This document shows positions 53,267 to 61,177 of a stretch of DNA of 64,000 nt, in pieces (the first letter of the stretch is position 1; the number at the start of each line of letters is the position of its first letter). The position numbers were made by a program, and so were the translations under genes. Origin of the DNA: Phocaeicola_A sp036804505 (lineage in GTDB: Bacteria; Bacteroidota; Bacteroidia; Bacteroidales; Bacteroidaceae); NCBI GenBank assembly GCA_036804505.1, contig DAIRSI010000017.1, positions 28,408 through 92,407 on the forward strand. The letters run 5' to 3'. The notes beneath the pieces were generated by a model. The model had not been told where the DNA came from, ran no database searches, and saw only the letters and a program-made list of their open reading frames with translations.

Positions 53267-54535
53267 TTACAGATCCGAACCGATATCAGAGCGGAAATAT
53301 TTTTTCTCGAAAGTGATTTTTTTTGCATTGGCAAAGGATTGGGCCAGAGCTTCTTCCTTGTCGTTCCCGTATGAGCTCACAGCTATCACACGTCCGCCAT
53401 TGGTTACGAGCTTGCCGTCTTTCAATGCTGTTCCGGCATGAAACACAATGCTGCCGGAGATCTCGTCCGCACCTTTTATTTCGTATCCTTTGTCATATTT
53501 CTGAGGATAACCGCCCGATACCAACATCACGCATACGGCAGAACGGCTGTCAATTTCTATATTTTTCTCATTCAGATTTCCTCCGGCGACACCTTCCAGC
53601 AAGTCAACAAGATCACTTTTGATACGGAGCATAACTGTTTCCGTCTCGGGATCGCCCATGCGGGCATTGTATTCTATGACCATCGGATCACCCTTTACAT
53701 TGATGAGGCCGAAGAAAATAAATCCTTTGTAGTTGATGTTTTCTTTTAATAAACCTTCCACTGTAGGACGAATGATGCGTTCCTCGGCTTTCTTCATCCA
53801 CACCTCATCGGCAAAAGGAACCGGAGATACGGAGCCCATTCCACCGGTGTTCAAGCCGGTATCGCCTTCGCCGATGCGCTTGTAATCCTTGGCAACAGGC
53901 AGTATTTTGTAATGTTTCCCGTCGGTCAGCACGAAGACCGAACATTCTATGCCGCTCAGAAATTCTTCGATGACCACTTTGGCAGAAGCATTTCCGAACA
54001 TGCCTTCAAGCATTTCCTTCAATTCCTTTTCAGCTTCTTCGAGAGTCGGCAAAATCAGAACGCCTTTGCCGGCACACAATCCGTCGGCTTTCAGTACATA
54101 AGGCGGCTGCAACGTGCGCAGGAACGAGATACCTTCCTCTATATTGGCGGCAGTGATGGTCTTGTAGCCGGCAGTAGGAATGTGATGCCGCATCATGAAG
54201 GCCTTGGCGAATTCCTTGCTGCCCTCCATCTGTGCGCCTTCTTTCGATGGGCCTATTACCGCAATGTGCGACAGTTCTGGATCTTTCCCGAAATAATCAT
54301 AGATTCCTTTTACCAAAGGATCTTCAGGACCCACCACAACCATGTCTATTTGCTTTTCCAATGCAAATTTCCGAATACCTTCAAAGTCATCAGCCTTGAG
54401 GGCAACCGTTTCGCCTTCTTTCTGCATTCCGGGATTTCCGGGAGCAATGTAAAGTTTCTCAACCTTCGGGCTTTGGGCGATTTTCCAGGCAAGTGCATGT
54501 TCGCGTCCGCCGGAACCTAACAGTAATATTTTCAT
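53267..54535 (-). CDS. purD: Phosphoribosylamine-glycine ligase
   Basis: 422 residues. LLLGSGGREHALAWKIAQ at the N-terminus, MVVVGPEDPLVKGI, ATP-grasp region with VLKADGLCAGKGVLI, FLSGIECSVFVLTDG, GLNTGGMGSVSPVPF and EYNARMGDPETETVM. It joins glycine to phosphoribosylamine in purine synthesis. It is preceded at 12 bases by the DPP-IV-type peptidase gene and followed at 7 bases by a membrane protein gene, in a long - strand run of mixed functions. No other purine gene is nearby. Confidence 0.97.
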   Translation of the reverse strand: MKILLLGSGGREHALAWKIAQSPKVEKLYIAPGNPGMQKEGETVALKADDFEGIRKFALEKQIDMVVVGPEDPLVKGIYDYFGKDPELSHIAVIGPSKEGAQMEGSKEFAKAFMMRHHIPTAGYKTITAANIEEGISFLRTLQPPYVLKADGLCAGKGVLILPTLEEAEKELKEMLEGMFGNASAKVVIEEFLSGIECSVFVLTDGKHYKILPVAKDYKRIGEGDTGLNTGGMGSVSPVPFADEVWMKKAEERIIRPTVEGLLKENINYKGFIFFGLINVKGDPMVIEYNARMGDPETETVMLRIKSDLVDLLEGVAGGNLNEKNIEIDSRSAVCVMLVSGGYPQKYDKGYEIKGADEISGSIVFHAGTALKDGKLVTNGGRVIAVSSYGNDKEEALAQSFANAKKITFEKKYFRSDIGSDL

Positions 54536-54547
54536 CTTCGTATGTTT

Positions 54548-56698
54548 TTATTTCAGATAGTCTTCAAAATATCTTGTGATGTGCTCATGCAGATGTACGC
54601 GGTCACGTCCCACCATGTTATGCGCTCCTCCGGGATAGATGAATAGGTCCGGATGGGTACCTGCATCAATGCAGGCTCTCAGAAACGAGAAGGTATGCTG
54701 AGGCACTACAGTCTTGTCATTGCCGCCGATGATGATGTCCAGATGTCCCTTCAGGTTGCCTGCACGTTCGTTCAGGCAGCTTCCCTTGTAGCCTTCCGGA
54801 TTCGTCTCGGGGGTGTCCATGTAGCGTTCGCCGTACATCACTTCGTAATATTTCCAGTCAATTACGGGACCGCCGGCCACACCGGTCTTGAACACTTCAG
54901 GATGGGTAAGCATCAGATTGATAGTCATGAATCCGCCGAAACTCCATCCGTGAATGCCGATTCTGTTTTTGTCCACGTAGGGCAGGGATTCCAGCATCTT
55001 TTCACCTTCCATCTGGTCCTTTACCTCTTCCACACCCAAATGTCTGAAAGTGGCATTCTCGAATTCGAGGCCTCTGTTTGAACTGCCTCGGTTATCCACA
55101 GTCAGCATTACGTAACCTTTGGTTGCCATGTAGATGTCCCATCCGCGTACGGCATAATGGTTGGTTGCTGAGATGTTCTGTGCATGAGGTCCTCCATATA
55201 CGTAAATGACGGCAGGATATTTTTTGTTTGCATCAAAGTCTACCGGTTTGACCAATCTGTAGTAGAGGTCGGTTTTCCCATCGGCGGCTTTGATGGTTCC
55301 TACGCTAATTTCAGGTACTTTATATTCTTTCCACGGGTCATCTGCTTTCATGATGTGACGCGTGGCATTGTCTTTTGTTCCCAAAATGTCGATGATGCGG
55401 GGAATGTCGGGTGCACTGAACCGGTCAATCAAATAGTTTCCGCTGTTGGAAAGTGCGATTTGGTGTACTCCGATGGAATTGCCTATCGGACGACGTTTCC
55501 CTGTTATCGTACTTACGGCGTATGTATTCGATTGCAGGGGTGATATCTCGGTACTCAGAATAATGACTTCTTTATTCTTAGGAGCGAATCCTGTGAGATC
55601 CTGGACTATCCAGTTCCCTTTTGTGAGTTGTTTCAGCAATTTCCCTTCCGTGTTATACAGATAGAGATGGTTGTATCCGTCCTTTTGGCTTTGGTAGATG
55701 AATTTACTGTCATCCCAAGGAAGGAAGGTCAACGGATGTTGCGGTTCCACGTATTTGGGATGGGTTTCCTCCAGCAGGACTTTTTCTTTGTCGCCGGTGA
55801 TGGCGTTGTATCGGATGAGTTGGGCATGGTTTTGGTCACGGTTCAGCTCAATCACGTATATTTCCTTTTCATCGGGACTCCAGGAGATGTTGGTGAAATA
55901 GCGATCGGTAGGATCAGCTGTTTTCAGCCATACAGTCTTTTGCGTTGCGGGATTGAATATACCAATGCTCACTTTGTGGCTTGTCATTCCGGCCATCGGG
56001 TATTTGTCGGCTTCCAGTGTGGCAATGCGTGTGGACGTGTTCACTTGCGGATAGTCAGTCACCATTCTTTCATCCATACGGTAGAAAGCAAGTAGATTCC
56101 CTTTTGGACTCCAGAACGTTCCCTTGGTGATGCCGAATTCATCGCGATGCACAGACTGTCCGCACTTCACACCCGCAGGTTCGTCGGTTACTTGTACGGT
56201 CTTTCCGTCCGCCAGTGTCACGAACAGATTGTTCCCTCTTGTAAAGGAACGGCATCGGCTGTTCTTCTCCCATTCTGCATTTTCATCTTCTTGGTTGACG
56301 TCCTGACTCCATTCTATTTCTTTATGGACAAAATCCAGCAACAGGTTCTTCTTGGTAGTGGTAATTCGCATCAAAGGTTTCCCTGCATAAGGGAAACTCA
56401 CTTCGTAGAAGTGAAACAACTTTCCTGCATCGGCTTTTTCCAGTATCTCATTAATATCTTCTATCTTGGCGATGCTTTCTTCATTACCGGTGAGCGGATC
56501 TACGCTTTTGATTTCTTCCACATCCGGACGAATGAAGCGGTCGCCCCACCATTGTATCCCGTAGAGGTTTTTCGGTGAACAGTTATAGTAGTTCTTTCCT
56601 CCCGGAATCAGATCCTCCAGTGTGAATGTCTTTTTTTCCTGTGCCATCGTGCAAAGGGCCAGCAATGCCATAATCCCCAACAAACTAATCTTCCTCAT
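54548..56698 (-). CDS. S9 family prolyl peptidase (DPP-IV type)
   Basis: 716 residues from the ATG at 56698 (MRKISLLGIMALLALCTMAQ is a clear signal peptide). The longer open frame upstream is a reading of the RlmL-like tail in another frame. An eight-bladed propeller fills residues about 50-470 (WSPKGNLLAFYRMDE, WSPDEKEIYVIELNR). The alpha/beta hydrolase part has the nucleophile Ser586 in GWSFGGFM, Asp in GGNDKTVVP and His in YPGGAHNM. It releases Xaa-Pro dipeptides in the periplasm. Its start overlaps the end of the methyltransferase gene by 14 bases. Confidence 0.94.
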   Translation of the reverse strand: MRKISLLGIMALLALCTMAQEKKTFTLEDLIPGGKNYYNCSPKNLYGIQWWGDRFIRPDVEEIKSVDPLTGNEESIAKIEDINEILEKADAGKLFHFYEVSFPYAGKPLMRITTTKKNLLLDFVHKEIEWSQDVNQEDENAEWEKNSRCRSFTRGNNLFVTLADGKTVQVTDEPAGVKCGQSVHRDEFGITKGTFWSPKGNLLAFYRMDERMVTDYPQVNTSTRIATLEADKYPMAGMTSHKVSIGIFNPATQKTVWLKTADPTDRYFTNISWSPDEKEIYVIELNRDQNHAQLIRYNAITGDKEKVLLEETHPKYVEPQHPLTFLPWDDSKFIYQSQKDGYNHLYLYNTEGKLLKQLTKGNWIVQDLTGFAPKNKEVIILSTEISPLQSNTYAVSTITGKRRPIGNSIGVHQIALSNSGNYLIDRFSAPDIPRIIDILGTKDNATRHIMKADDPWKEYKVPEISVGTIKAADGKTDLYYRLVKPVDFDANKKYPAVIYVYGGPHAQNISATNHYAVRGWDIYMATKGYVMLTVDNRGSSNRGLEFENATFRHLGVEEVKDQMEGEKMLESLPYVDKNRIGIHGWSFGGFMTINLMLTHPEVFKTGVAGGPVIDWKYYEVMYGERYMDTPETNPEGYKGSCLNERAGNLKGHLDIIIGGNDKTVVPQHTFSFLRACIDAGTHPDLFIYPGGAHNMVGRDRVHLHEHITRYFEDYLK

Positions 56699-58508
56699 GA
56701 CCTTTTCTATCTTCTCTTTTTCTTCTGAAATCTTTTTTATCATCAAATTTTCTTTCCCGGCTGAATCTTTTTTCTCTGTCCCCACCGAACTTGCGGTCTC
56801 TGTCACCGGATTTTCTGAAACCTCCTTCACGGCGTTCTCCGAATCGTTCACTTCTGTCGCCAAGACGTCTTTCTTTGCGCTCTCCGCCGAATTCCCGTTT
56901 CTCGCCAAAAGGTTTTCTTTCCCTTCTTTCTCCACCGAATGGTTTCCTGTCGCCGCCGAATTCGCGGCGCTCTCTTTTTTCACCGTCAAAATCCTTGCGT
57001 TCGCCGTAGGGTCTTCTTTCTCTTCTTTCGCCGCCGAAGCTCTTTCTTTCACCGCCGAAACTCTTGCGTTCACCTCCAAATTCGCGCCGCCCGCCGAAAG
57101 GTTTCCTTTCTCTTCTTTCGCCGTCATACTCTTTGCGCTCGCCACCGAATTCACGGCGTTCTCCGTAAGATCTTCTGGGCCTTCTTTCATCTTCAGATGA
57201 TTCGCGGCGTTCTCTGTAGGAACTCTTGTCTCTGCGCTCACCGTTTTCCATCAGACTGCTGAACACCCTCTCTCCGTCTTCGCGATGCTTGCGTTCTCTT
57301 TTCAGACCCCCTTTTCGGGCAACGCCTGTTTCTTCATCGCTTTTCACTCCTTCACCGGTTTGTTCCACGTAGTCTTTGTATTTTCCGTCGAATATCTGGT
57401 ATTTGCGGAATTCGCATTCCAGAGCACCATTGAATAATGGTATTTTTGCCGATGGCTTCAGACCTATTTCGTCAAAGCATTCCAGACGGCAGCTTATTAC
57501 CCAGGCATCGTTTCCCAGGAAAGCGTGCTTCAGTCTTTCGCCTATCACCTTATATAATCCCAGCAGGTCCGGAGTGGAGATCCTTTCTCCGTAGGGCGGA
57601 TTCATGATGATGATTGATTTCTCTTCAGGTTGTTCGAATTGCTGGAACGGTTGCTGTTTAATGGTAACCTCGTTGCCTACTGATGCCGATTTTACATTAT
57701 CCGAAGCAATACTGATGGCTTTCGGACTATTGTCGTATCCGTATATATGGTGAGTGAATTCGCGTTCCTGCGTATCGTCGTTGTATATCTCATCGAAAAG
57801 ATTCTTGTCGAAATCTTTCCAGTTTTCAAAGGCATATTCTTTGCGGAACACGCCCGGATAGATGTTGCGGGCAATAAGTGCCGCTTCGATGGGGATTGTC
57901 CCCGATCCGCACATCGGATCGATGAGGTCACATTCTCCGTCCCAACCTGTGAGCATAATCATGCCGGCAGCCAGCACTTCGTTGAGTGGTGCTTCTACAG
58001 TGCCTTGGCGGTAGCCACGGCGGTGGAGTGATTCACCCGAACTGTCAAGCGACAGCGTGCAGGTCTCCTCTGCTATGTGTATATTCAGAGCCAAATCCGG
58101 ATTGTTGATTCTTACTGACGGACGTTCTCCCGTCTTGTCACGGAAATAGTCTGCTATGGCATCTTTCACTTTGTAGGCCACAAACTTCGAGTGGCGGAAT
58201 TCTTCGGAATAAACCACTGAATCCACTGCAAAAGTGCTTTTGTTGTTCATATAGTCTTCCCATTGTATTTCCTTAACAGCATCATAAACCTCATCGGCAT
58301 TCTTTGCTTTGAAGTGTTTGATTGGCTTAAGGATGCGGATGGCGGTGCGAAGGCAGAAATTGGCCTTGTACATCATCTTGAGGTCGCCCGTGAAGGACAC
58401 CATTCTTCTGCCAATCTGTATGTTGTTGGCTCCCAATTGAGTCAGTTCTTTTGCCAGAACCTCTTCCAGTCCCTGAAATGTTTTGGCTATGAGTTCGAAT
58501 TCTTCCAT
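56685..58508 (-). CDS. RlmL-like 23S rRNA guanine methyltransferase with long GER-repeat tail
   Basis: 607 residues. A THUMP domain (about 45-155) precedes a UPF0020 methyltransferase domain with the SAM loop DPMCGSGTIPIEAAL, GYDNSPKAI and the catalytic NPPYGER at about residue 303. This core (about 390 residues) corresponds to the E. coli RlmL half that methylates G2445 of 23S rRNA. From about residue 416 to the end the protein is a low-complexity, strongly charged tail built from units like EFGGERK, SFGGERK and KPFGGERRER, about 190 residues, probably disordered and RNA-binding. It follows cysE by 23 bases. Confidence 0.9.
   Translation of the reverse strand: MEEFELIAKTFQGLEEVLAKELTQLGANNIQIGRRMVSFTGDLKMMYKANFCLRTAIRILKPIKHFKAKNADEVYDAVKEIQWEDYMNNKSTFAVDSVVYSEEFRHSKFVAYKVKDAIADYFRDKTGERPSVRINNPDLALNIHIAEETCTLSLDSSGESLHRRGYRQGTVEAPLNEVLAAGMIMLTGWDGECDLIDPMCGSGTIPIEAALIARNIYPGVFRKEYAFENWKDFDKNLFDEIYNDDTQEREFTHHIYGYDNSPKAISIASDNVKSASVGNEVTIKQQPFQQFEQPEEKSIIIMNPPYGERISTPDLLGLYKVIGERLKHAFLGNDAWVISCRLECFDEIGLKPSAKIPLFNGALECEFRKYQIFDGKYKDYVEQTGEGVKSDEETGVARKGGLKRERKHREDGERVFSSLMENGERRDKSSYRERRESSEDERRPRRSYGERREFGGERKEYDGERRERKPFGGRREFGGERKSFGGERKSFGGERRERRPYGERKDFDGEKRERREFGGDRKPFGGERRERKPFGEKREFGGERKERRLGDRSERFGERREGGFRKSGDRDRKFGGDREKRFSRERKFDDKKDFRRKREDRKGHEED
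56711..57260 (-). repeat. DNA repeats encoding the GER tail of the methyltransferase
   Basis: About 550 bases of imperfect repeats based on GGCGGCGAAAGA-like units (Gly-Gly-Glu-Arg). This makes long open frames on the opposite strand that are only shadows. Such repeats can change in number by slippage. Confidence 0.7.
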
Positions 58509-58531
58509 GTATGGATTTGTATAAATTGCTG

Positions 58532-59446
58532 TTAAATGTTTTTTTCCTTTTTCTGCTTTCCCTGTACCAGTTTGGTATTGGCAGGAACGTCTTCCGTTAC
58601 CCAGATGTTACCGCCTACGGTTGCTCCCTTGCCTATAGTGATTCTTCCCAGAATGGTGGCATTGGAATAAACGATGACATCGTCCTCAAGAATAGGATGG
58701 CGGGGTATTCCCTTGATGGGGTTGCCGTCTTTATCGAGAGGAAAGCTTTTTGCCCCCAGCGTGACGCCTTGATACAGCTTCACATGGTTCCCAAGGATGC
58801 TTGTGGCACCGATCACAACGCCTGTTCCGTGGTCGATAGTGAAGTATTCGCCTATGCTTGCTCCCGGATGGATGTCGATTCCTGTTTCGGAATGTGCCAT
58901 TTCCGTGATGATTCTCGGTATAAGTGGCACTCCGAGTAGGAGCAGTTCATGCGCGATGCGGTAATTGCTGATTGCCTTGATGGCAGGGTAGCAGCTGATT
59001 ATTTCGCCGAAACTTGTAGCAGCCGGGTCGCCGTTGAAGGCGGCCTCCACATCTGTTGCCAGAATGCGTCGCATTTCCGGCAACTTGCTTATGAACTCAG
59101 CGGCGATTTCAGTTGCTTTTTCGCGTAACGGCAGAAAGTCGTCACATTTACAGTCACCGTCAAATCCGAAGCAGAGTCCTGCTTGCACCTGTTCCGTGAG
59201 AATGCCGAAAAGCCTTTCCACGTTCACTCCAAGGTGATACTTGATTGTCTGACTGTTGACGGTTGAATTGCCGTAATATCCCGGAAACAGGATGGAACGC
59301 GAAAGTTCGATGATTTCTTGCAAAGCCTTGGCAGAAGGAAGTGGGTCACCGTCTCTGTGCTGGTGAACTAATCCTTTGTAGGAGCAACTTTCCGCTAGTT
59401 GATCCACGGCTTGTGTCAGTATGTGAGTAAGATTCTTCTGACTCAT
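58532..59446 (-). CDS. cysE: Serine O-acetyltransferase
   Basis: 304 residues from the ATG at 59446. A helical N-terminal half (FPGYYGNSTVNSQTIKYHLG) leads to a left-handed beta-helix with hexapeptide repeats: SETGIDIHPGASIGEYFTID, GTGVVIGATSILGNHVKLYQ and ILEDDVIVYSNATILGRITI. His in IDIHPG and IDHGTG are the expected catalytic residues. It acetylates serine for cysteine synthesis. The size and the long N-terminus match the EpsC-like form in Bacteroidetes. It is the first gene of the - strand run that continues into the methyltransferase and peptidase genes. Confidence 0.93.
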   Translation of the reverse strand: MSQKNLTHILTQAVDQLAESCSYKGLVHQHRDGDPLPSAKALQEIIELSRSILFPGYYGNSTVNSQTIKYHLGVNVERLFGILTEQVQAGLCFGFDGDCKCDDFLPLREKATEIAAEFISKLPEMRRILATDVEAAFNGDPAATSFGEIISCYPAIKAISNYRIAHELLLLGVPLIPRIITEMAHSETGIDIHPGASIGEYFTIDHGTGVVIGATSILGNHVKLYQGVTLGAKSFPLDKDGNPIKGIPRHPILEDDVIVYSNATILGRITIGKGATVGGNIWVTEDVPANTKLVQGKQKKEKNI

Positions 59447-59547
59447 TCTTTTCAATGTGAAATGTTTAGAGTGCAAAGTAACGGAAATTTTGCAACAAAA
59501 TAAAGTAATCGGGTGATTATTATTTTATACTACAGAAGTTTAAACAC

Positions 59548-59583
59548 AAAAGAAGCCTGCACTTGGGGATGCAGGCTTCTTCT
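59548..59583 (-). terminator. Terminator after the OmpA-family gene
   Basis: AAGAAGCCTGCA/TGCAGGCTTCTT, 12 bp, loop of 8, followed by TTTTG on the - strand. Confidence 0.82.
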
Positions 59584-59608
59584 GAAGTATAATTAATAAG
59601 TGCGTGTA

Positions 59609-60679
59609 TTACTGTGCGATACAGATACTTACACGGTTTTCTGCTGCAGTGTTAAACGGCTGAACAGTGTCACCCTTGAAATCGCTGGAGATACGGCTTT
59701 CGTCTATTCCGGCAGCTTTCAAAGCATCTACTACAGCTGCTGCACGACCCTTGGACAGGTTCAGGTTGATTTTGGAAGTACCGGTATCAACATCGGCATA
59801 ACCTGTTACAACAACCTTGCTGTTAGGATACTTGTTCATATACTGAACCAGGTCATCAATCTTTGACTTTTCGCTGTCGCGAACAACGGTCTTGTTGATG
59901 GCGAAGAAGATATCACGGCGCATAGCTTCGATAACTTCAGGTTTCGGTTCTTCCTTAACGATTGGTTTAGCTTCTTCTACAGGAGCCGGAGTCTCTTCAA
60001 CAACCGGTGCTACAGGAGCTATATAACCTTTACCCAATTTGATGGTCAAACCGGCCAGTGCATTGAAGTACCAGTCAGGATTGCCTGCCTTCTTTGAATT
60101 GTAGTGGTCAGTCAGGATATTGGCGTTGCCTTCGATGTTGAAGTCAACAGCATCGCTCAAGCGAATGTTTACGCCCAAGCCGCCACGGCCAACCAATGAA
60201 TTCTTGCTTCCGTCCCAGAGATACTCCAACTTGTAGTTGTTGTGAGTCTTCAGGTTGTTAGCATCGTCATTGCTCCATGCGTGATTAAGTCCGCCACCCA
60301 GGAAGCCGTAGAAGCTAAGAGTACGAGTCGGATTCCAGCCACAAAGCAAGTTGCTGAGGTTCAGCATGAAGTCAACATCAGCAGCTACATAGTTCCATTT
60401 GAAAGTCTGAGCAGGATTGGACCATCCTCCCTTGCTTTGCCATGCATCAATATTCAGACGCATACCGAACAACGGATTGAATTGATAGCCGAGAGATCCG
60501 GCTACATTCGGTGATATCAAATCGCCAAATTTAGCTTCACCCAGTGTGTACTGAGCTCCGCCCTGCAACTGCAAGAACCAATACGGATTGAACGTAGGTT
60601 TAGCCTCTTGCTGTGCAAAAGATGGCATTGCGCATACGATTGCGAGTGCTCCTGCCAAAATTGTTTTTTTGATATTCAT
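59609..60679 (-). CDS. OmpA family outer-membrane protein
   Basis: 356 residues with a signal peptide (ends MPSFAQ). Residues about 25-215 form an eight-stranded beta barrel (WFLQLQGGAQYTLGEAKFGD, GFLGGGLNHAW), followed by a Pro/Glu/Val linker (APVVEETPAPVEEAKP) and an OmpA C-terminal peptidoglycan-binding domain with VVVTGYADVDTGTSKINLNL and ISSDFKGDTVQPFN. It anchors the outer membrane to the cell wall and is usually very abundant. The gene follows the small lipoprotein gene by 22 bases and ends in a strong terminator. Confidence 0.94.
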   Translation of the reverse strand: MNIKKTILAGALAIVCAMPSFAQQEAKPTFNPYWFLQLQGGAQYTLGEAKFGDLISPNVAGSLGYQFNPLFGMRLNIDAWQSKGGWSNPAQTFKWNYVAADVDFMLNLSNLLCGWNPTRTLSFYGFLGGGLNHAWSNDDANNLKTHNNYKLEYLWDGSKNSLVGRGGLGVNIRLSDAVDFNIEGNANILTDHYNSKKAGNPDWYFNALAGLTIKLGKGYIAPVAPVVEETPAPVEEAKPIVKEEPKPEVIEAMRRDIFFAINKTVVRDSEKSKIDDLVQYMNKYPNSKVVVTGYADVDTGTSKINLNLSKGRAAAVVDALKAAGIDESRISSDFKGDTVQPFNTAAENRVSICIAQ

Positions 60680-60701
60680 GATTTTTTGAATTTAAAGATA
60701 T

Positions 60702-61082
60702 TTATTTAAACATTTTCACTTCGCTTGCCGGAACTGTTTTCACTTCACCTGTAGTATCTTGTTTGCTAAGATCTACATAGTGAGGAGTCTTTGGCAATAC
60801 AGTAACAACTAACGCTCTCGCTGTATCGTGTTTCCCGTTTATAAAGTCCACAATGATGGAATCACCTTCCATCATGATACCCTCATTGAAACGAACACCG
60901 CCAAGACTAAAAATCTTGTTACCGTCACTGGTGCTCAAAGTCATAGATTTCAGGGTATCCACATTAGCCTCGACTTTAGTGACGAGTCCTCTGATGGTTT
61001 TGATTTTCTTATTGCTACAACTCGTTGCTGTGAACAGCAAGCATAAACATGCTAATATTACAAATATCTTATTTCTTTTCAT
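60702..61082 (-). CDS. Small lipoprotein of unknown function
   Basis: 126 residues with a lipoprotein signal (lipobox ATSC near residues 19-22). The mature part is beta-rich (IRGLVTKVEANVDTLKSMTL, VDFINGKHDTARALVVTVL) and Lys/Thr-rich at the end. I do not recognise the family. It is placed between the terminator of the surface protein and the OmpA gene and is probably co-expressed with OmpA. Confidence 0.8.
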   Translation of the reverse strand: MKRNKIFVILACLCLLFTATSCSNKKIKTIRGLVTKVEANVDTLKSMTLSTSDGNKIFSLGGVRFNEGIMMEGDSIIVDFINGKHDTARALVVTVLPKTPHYVDLSKQDTTGEVKTVPASEVKMFK

Positions 61083-61097
61083 ATTGTCTTAGTTTAT

Positions 61098-61135
61098 AAA
61101 AGGGGGGCATCCCAGCCCGGGAGGCTCCCCTTTTT
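61098..61135 (-). terminator. Terminator after the surface lipoprotein gene
   Basis: AAAAGGGG/CCCCTTTT outer stem with a GC-rich inner part. T residues follow on the - strand (TTTTATA). Confidence 0.75.
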
Positions 61136-61177
61136 ATATTTAGTTTCTAATTTGCATTAGAATTGTATGTGTACAAA

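Noticed and set aside
56622..57200. Ser/Phe-rich open frames on the + strand and a long frame on the - strand over the methyltransferase tail
   Set aside because: They come from the repeat-encoded GER tail read in other frames. The - strand one only seems to extend the DPP-IV gene, whose signal peptide starts at 56698.
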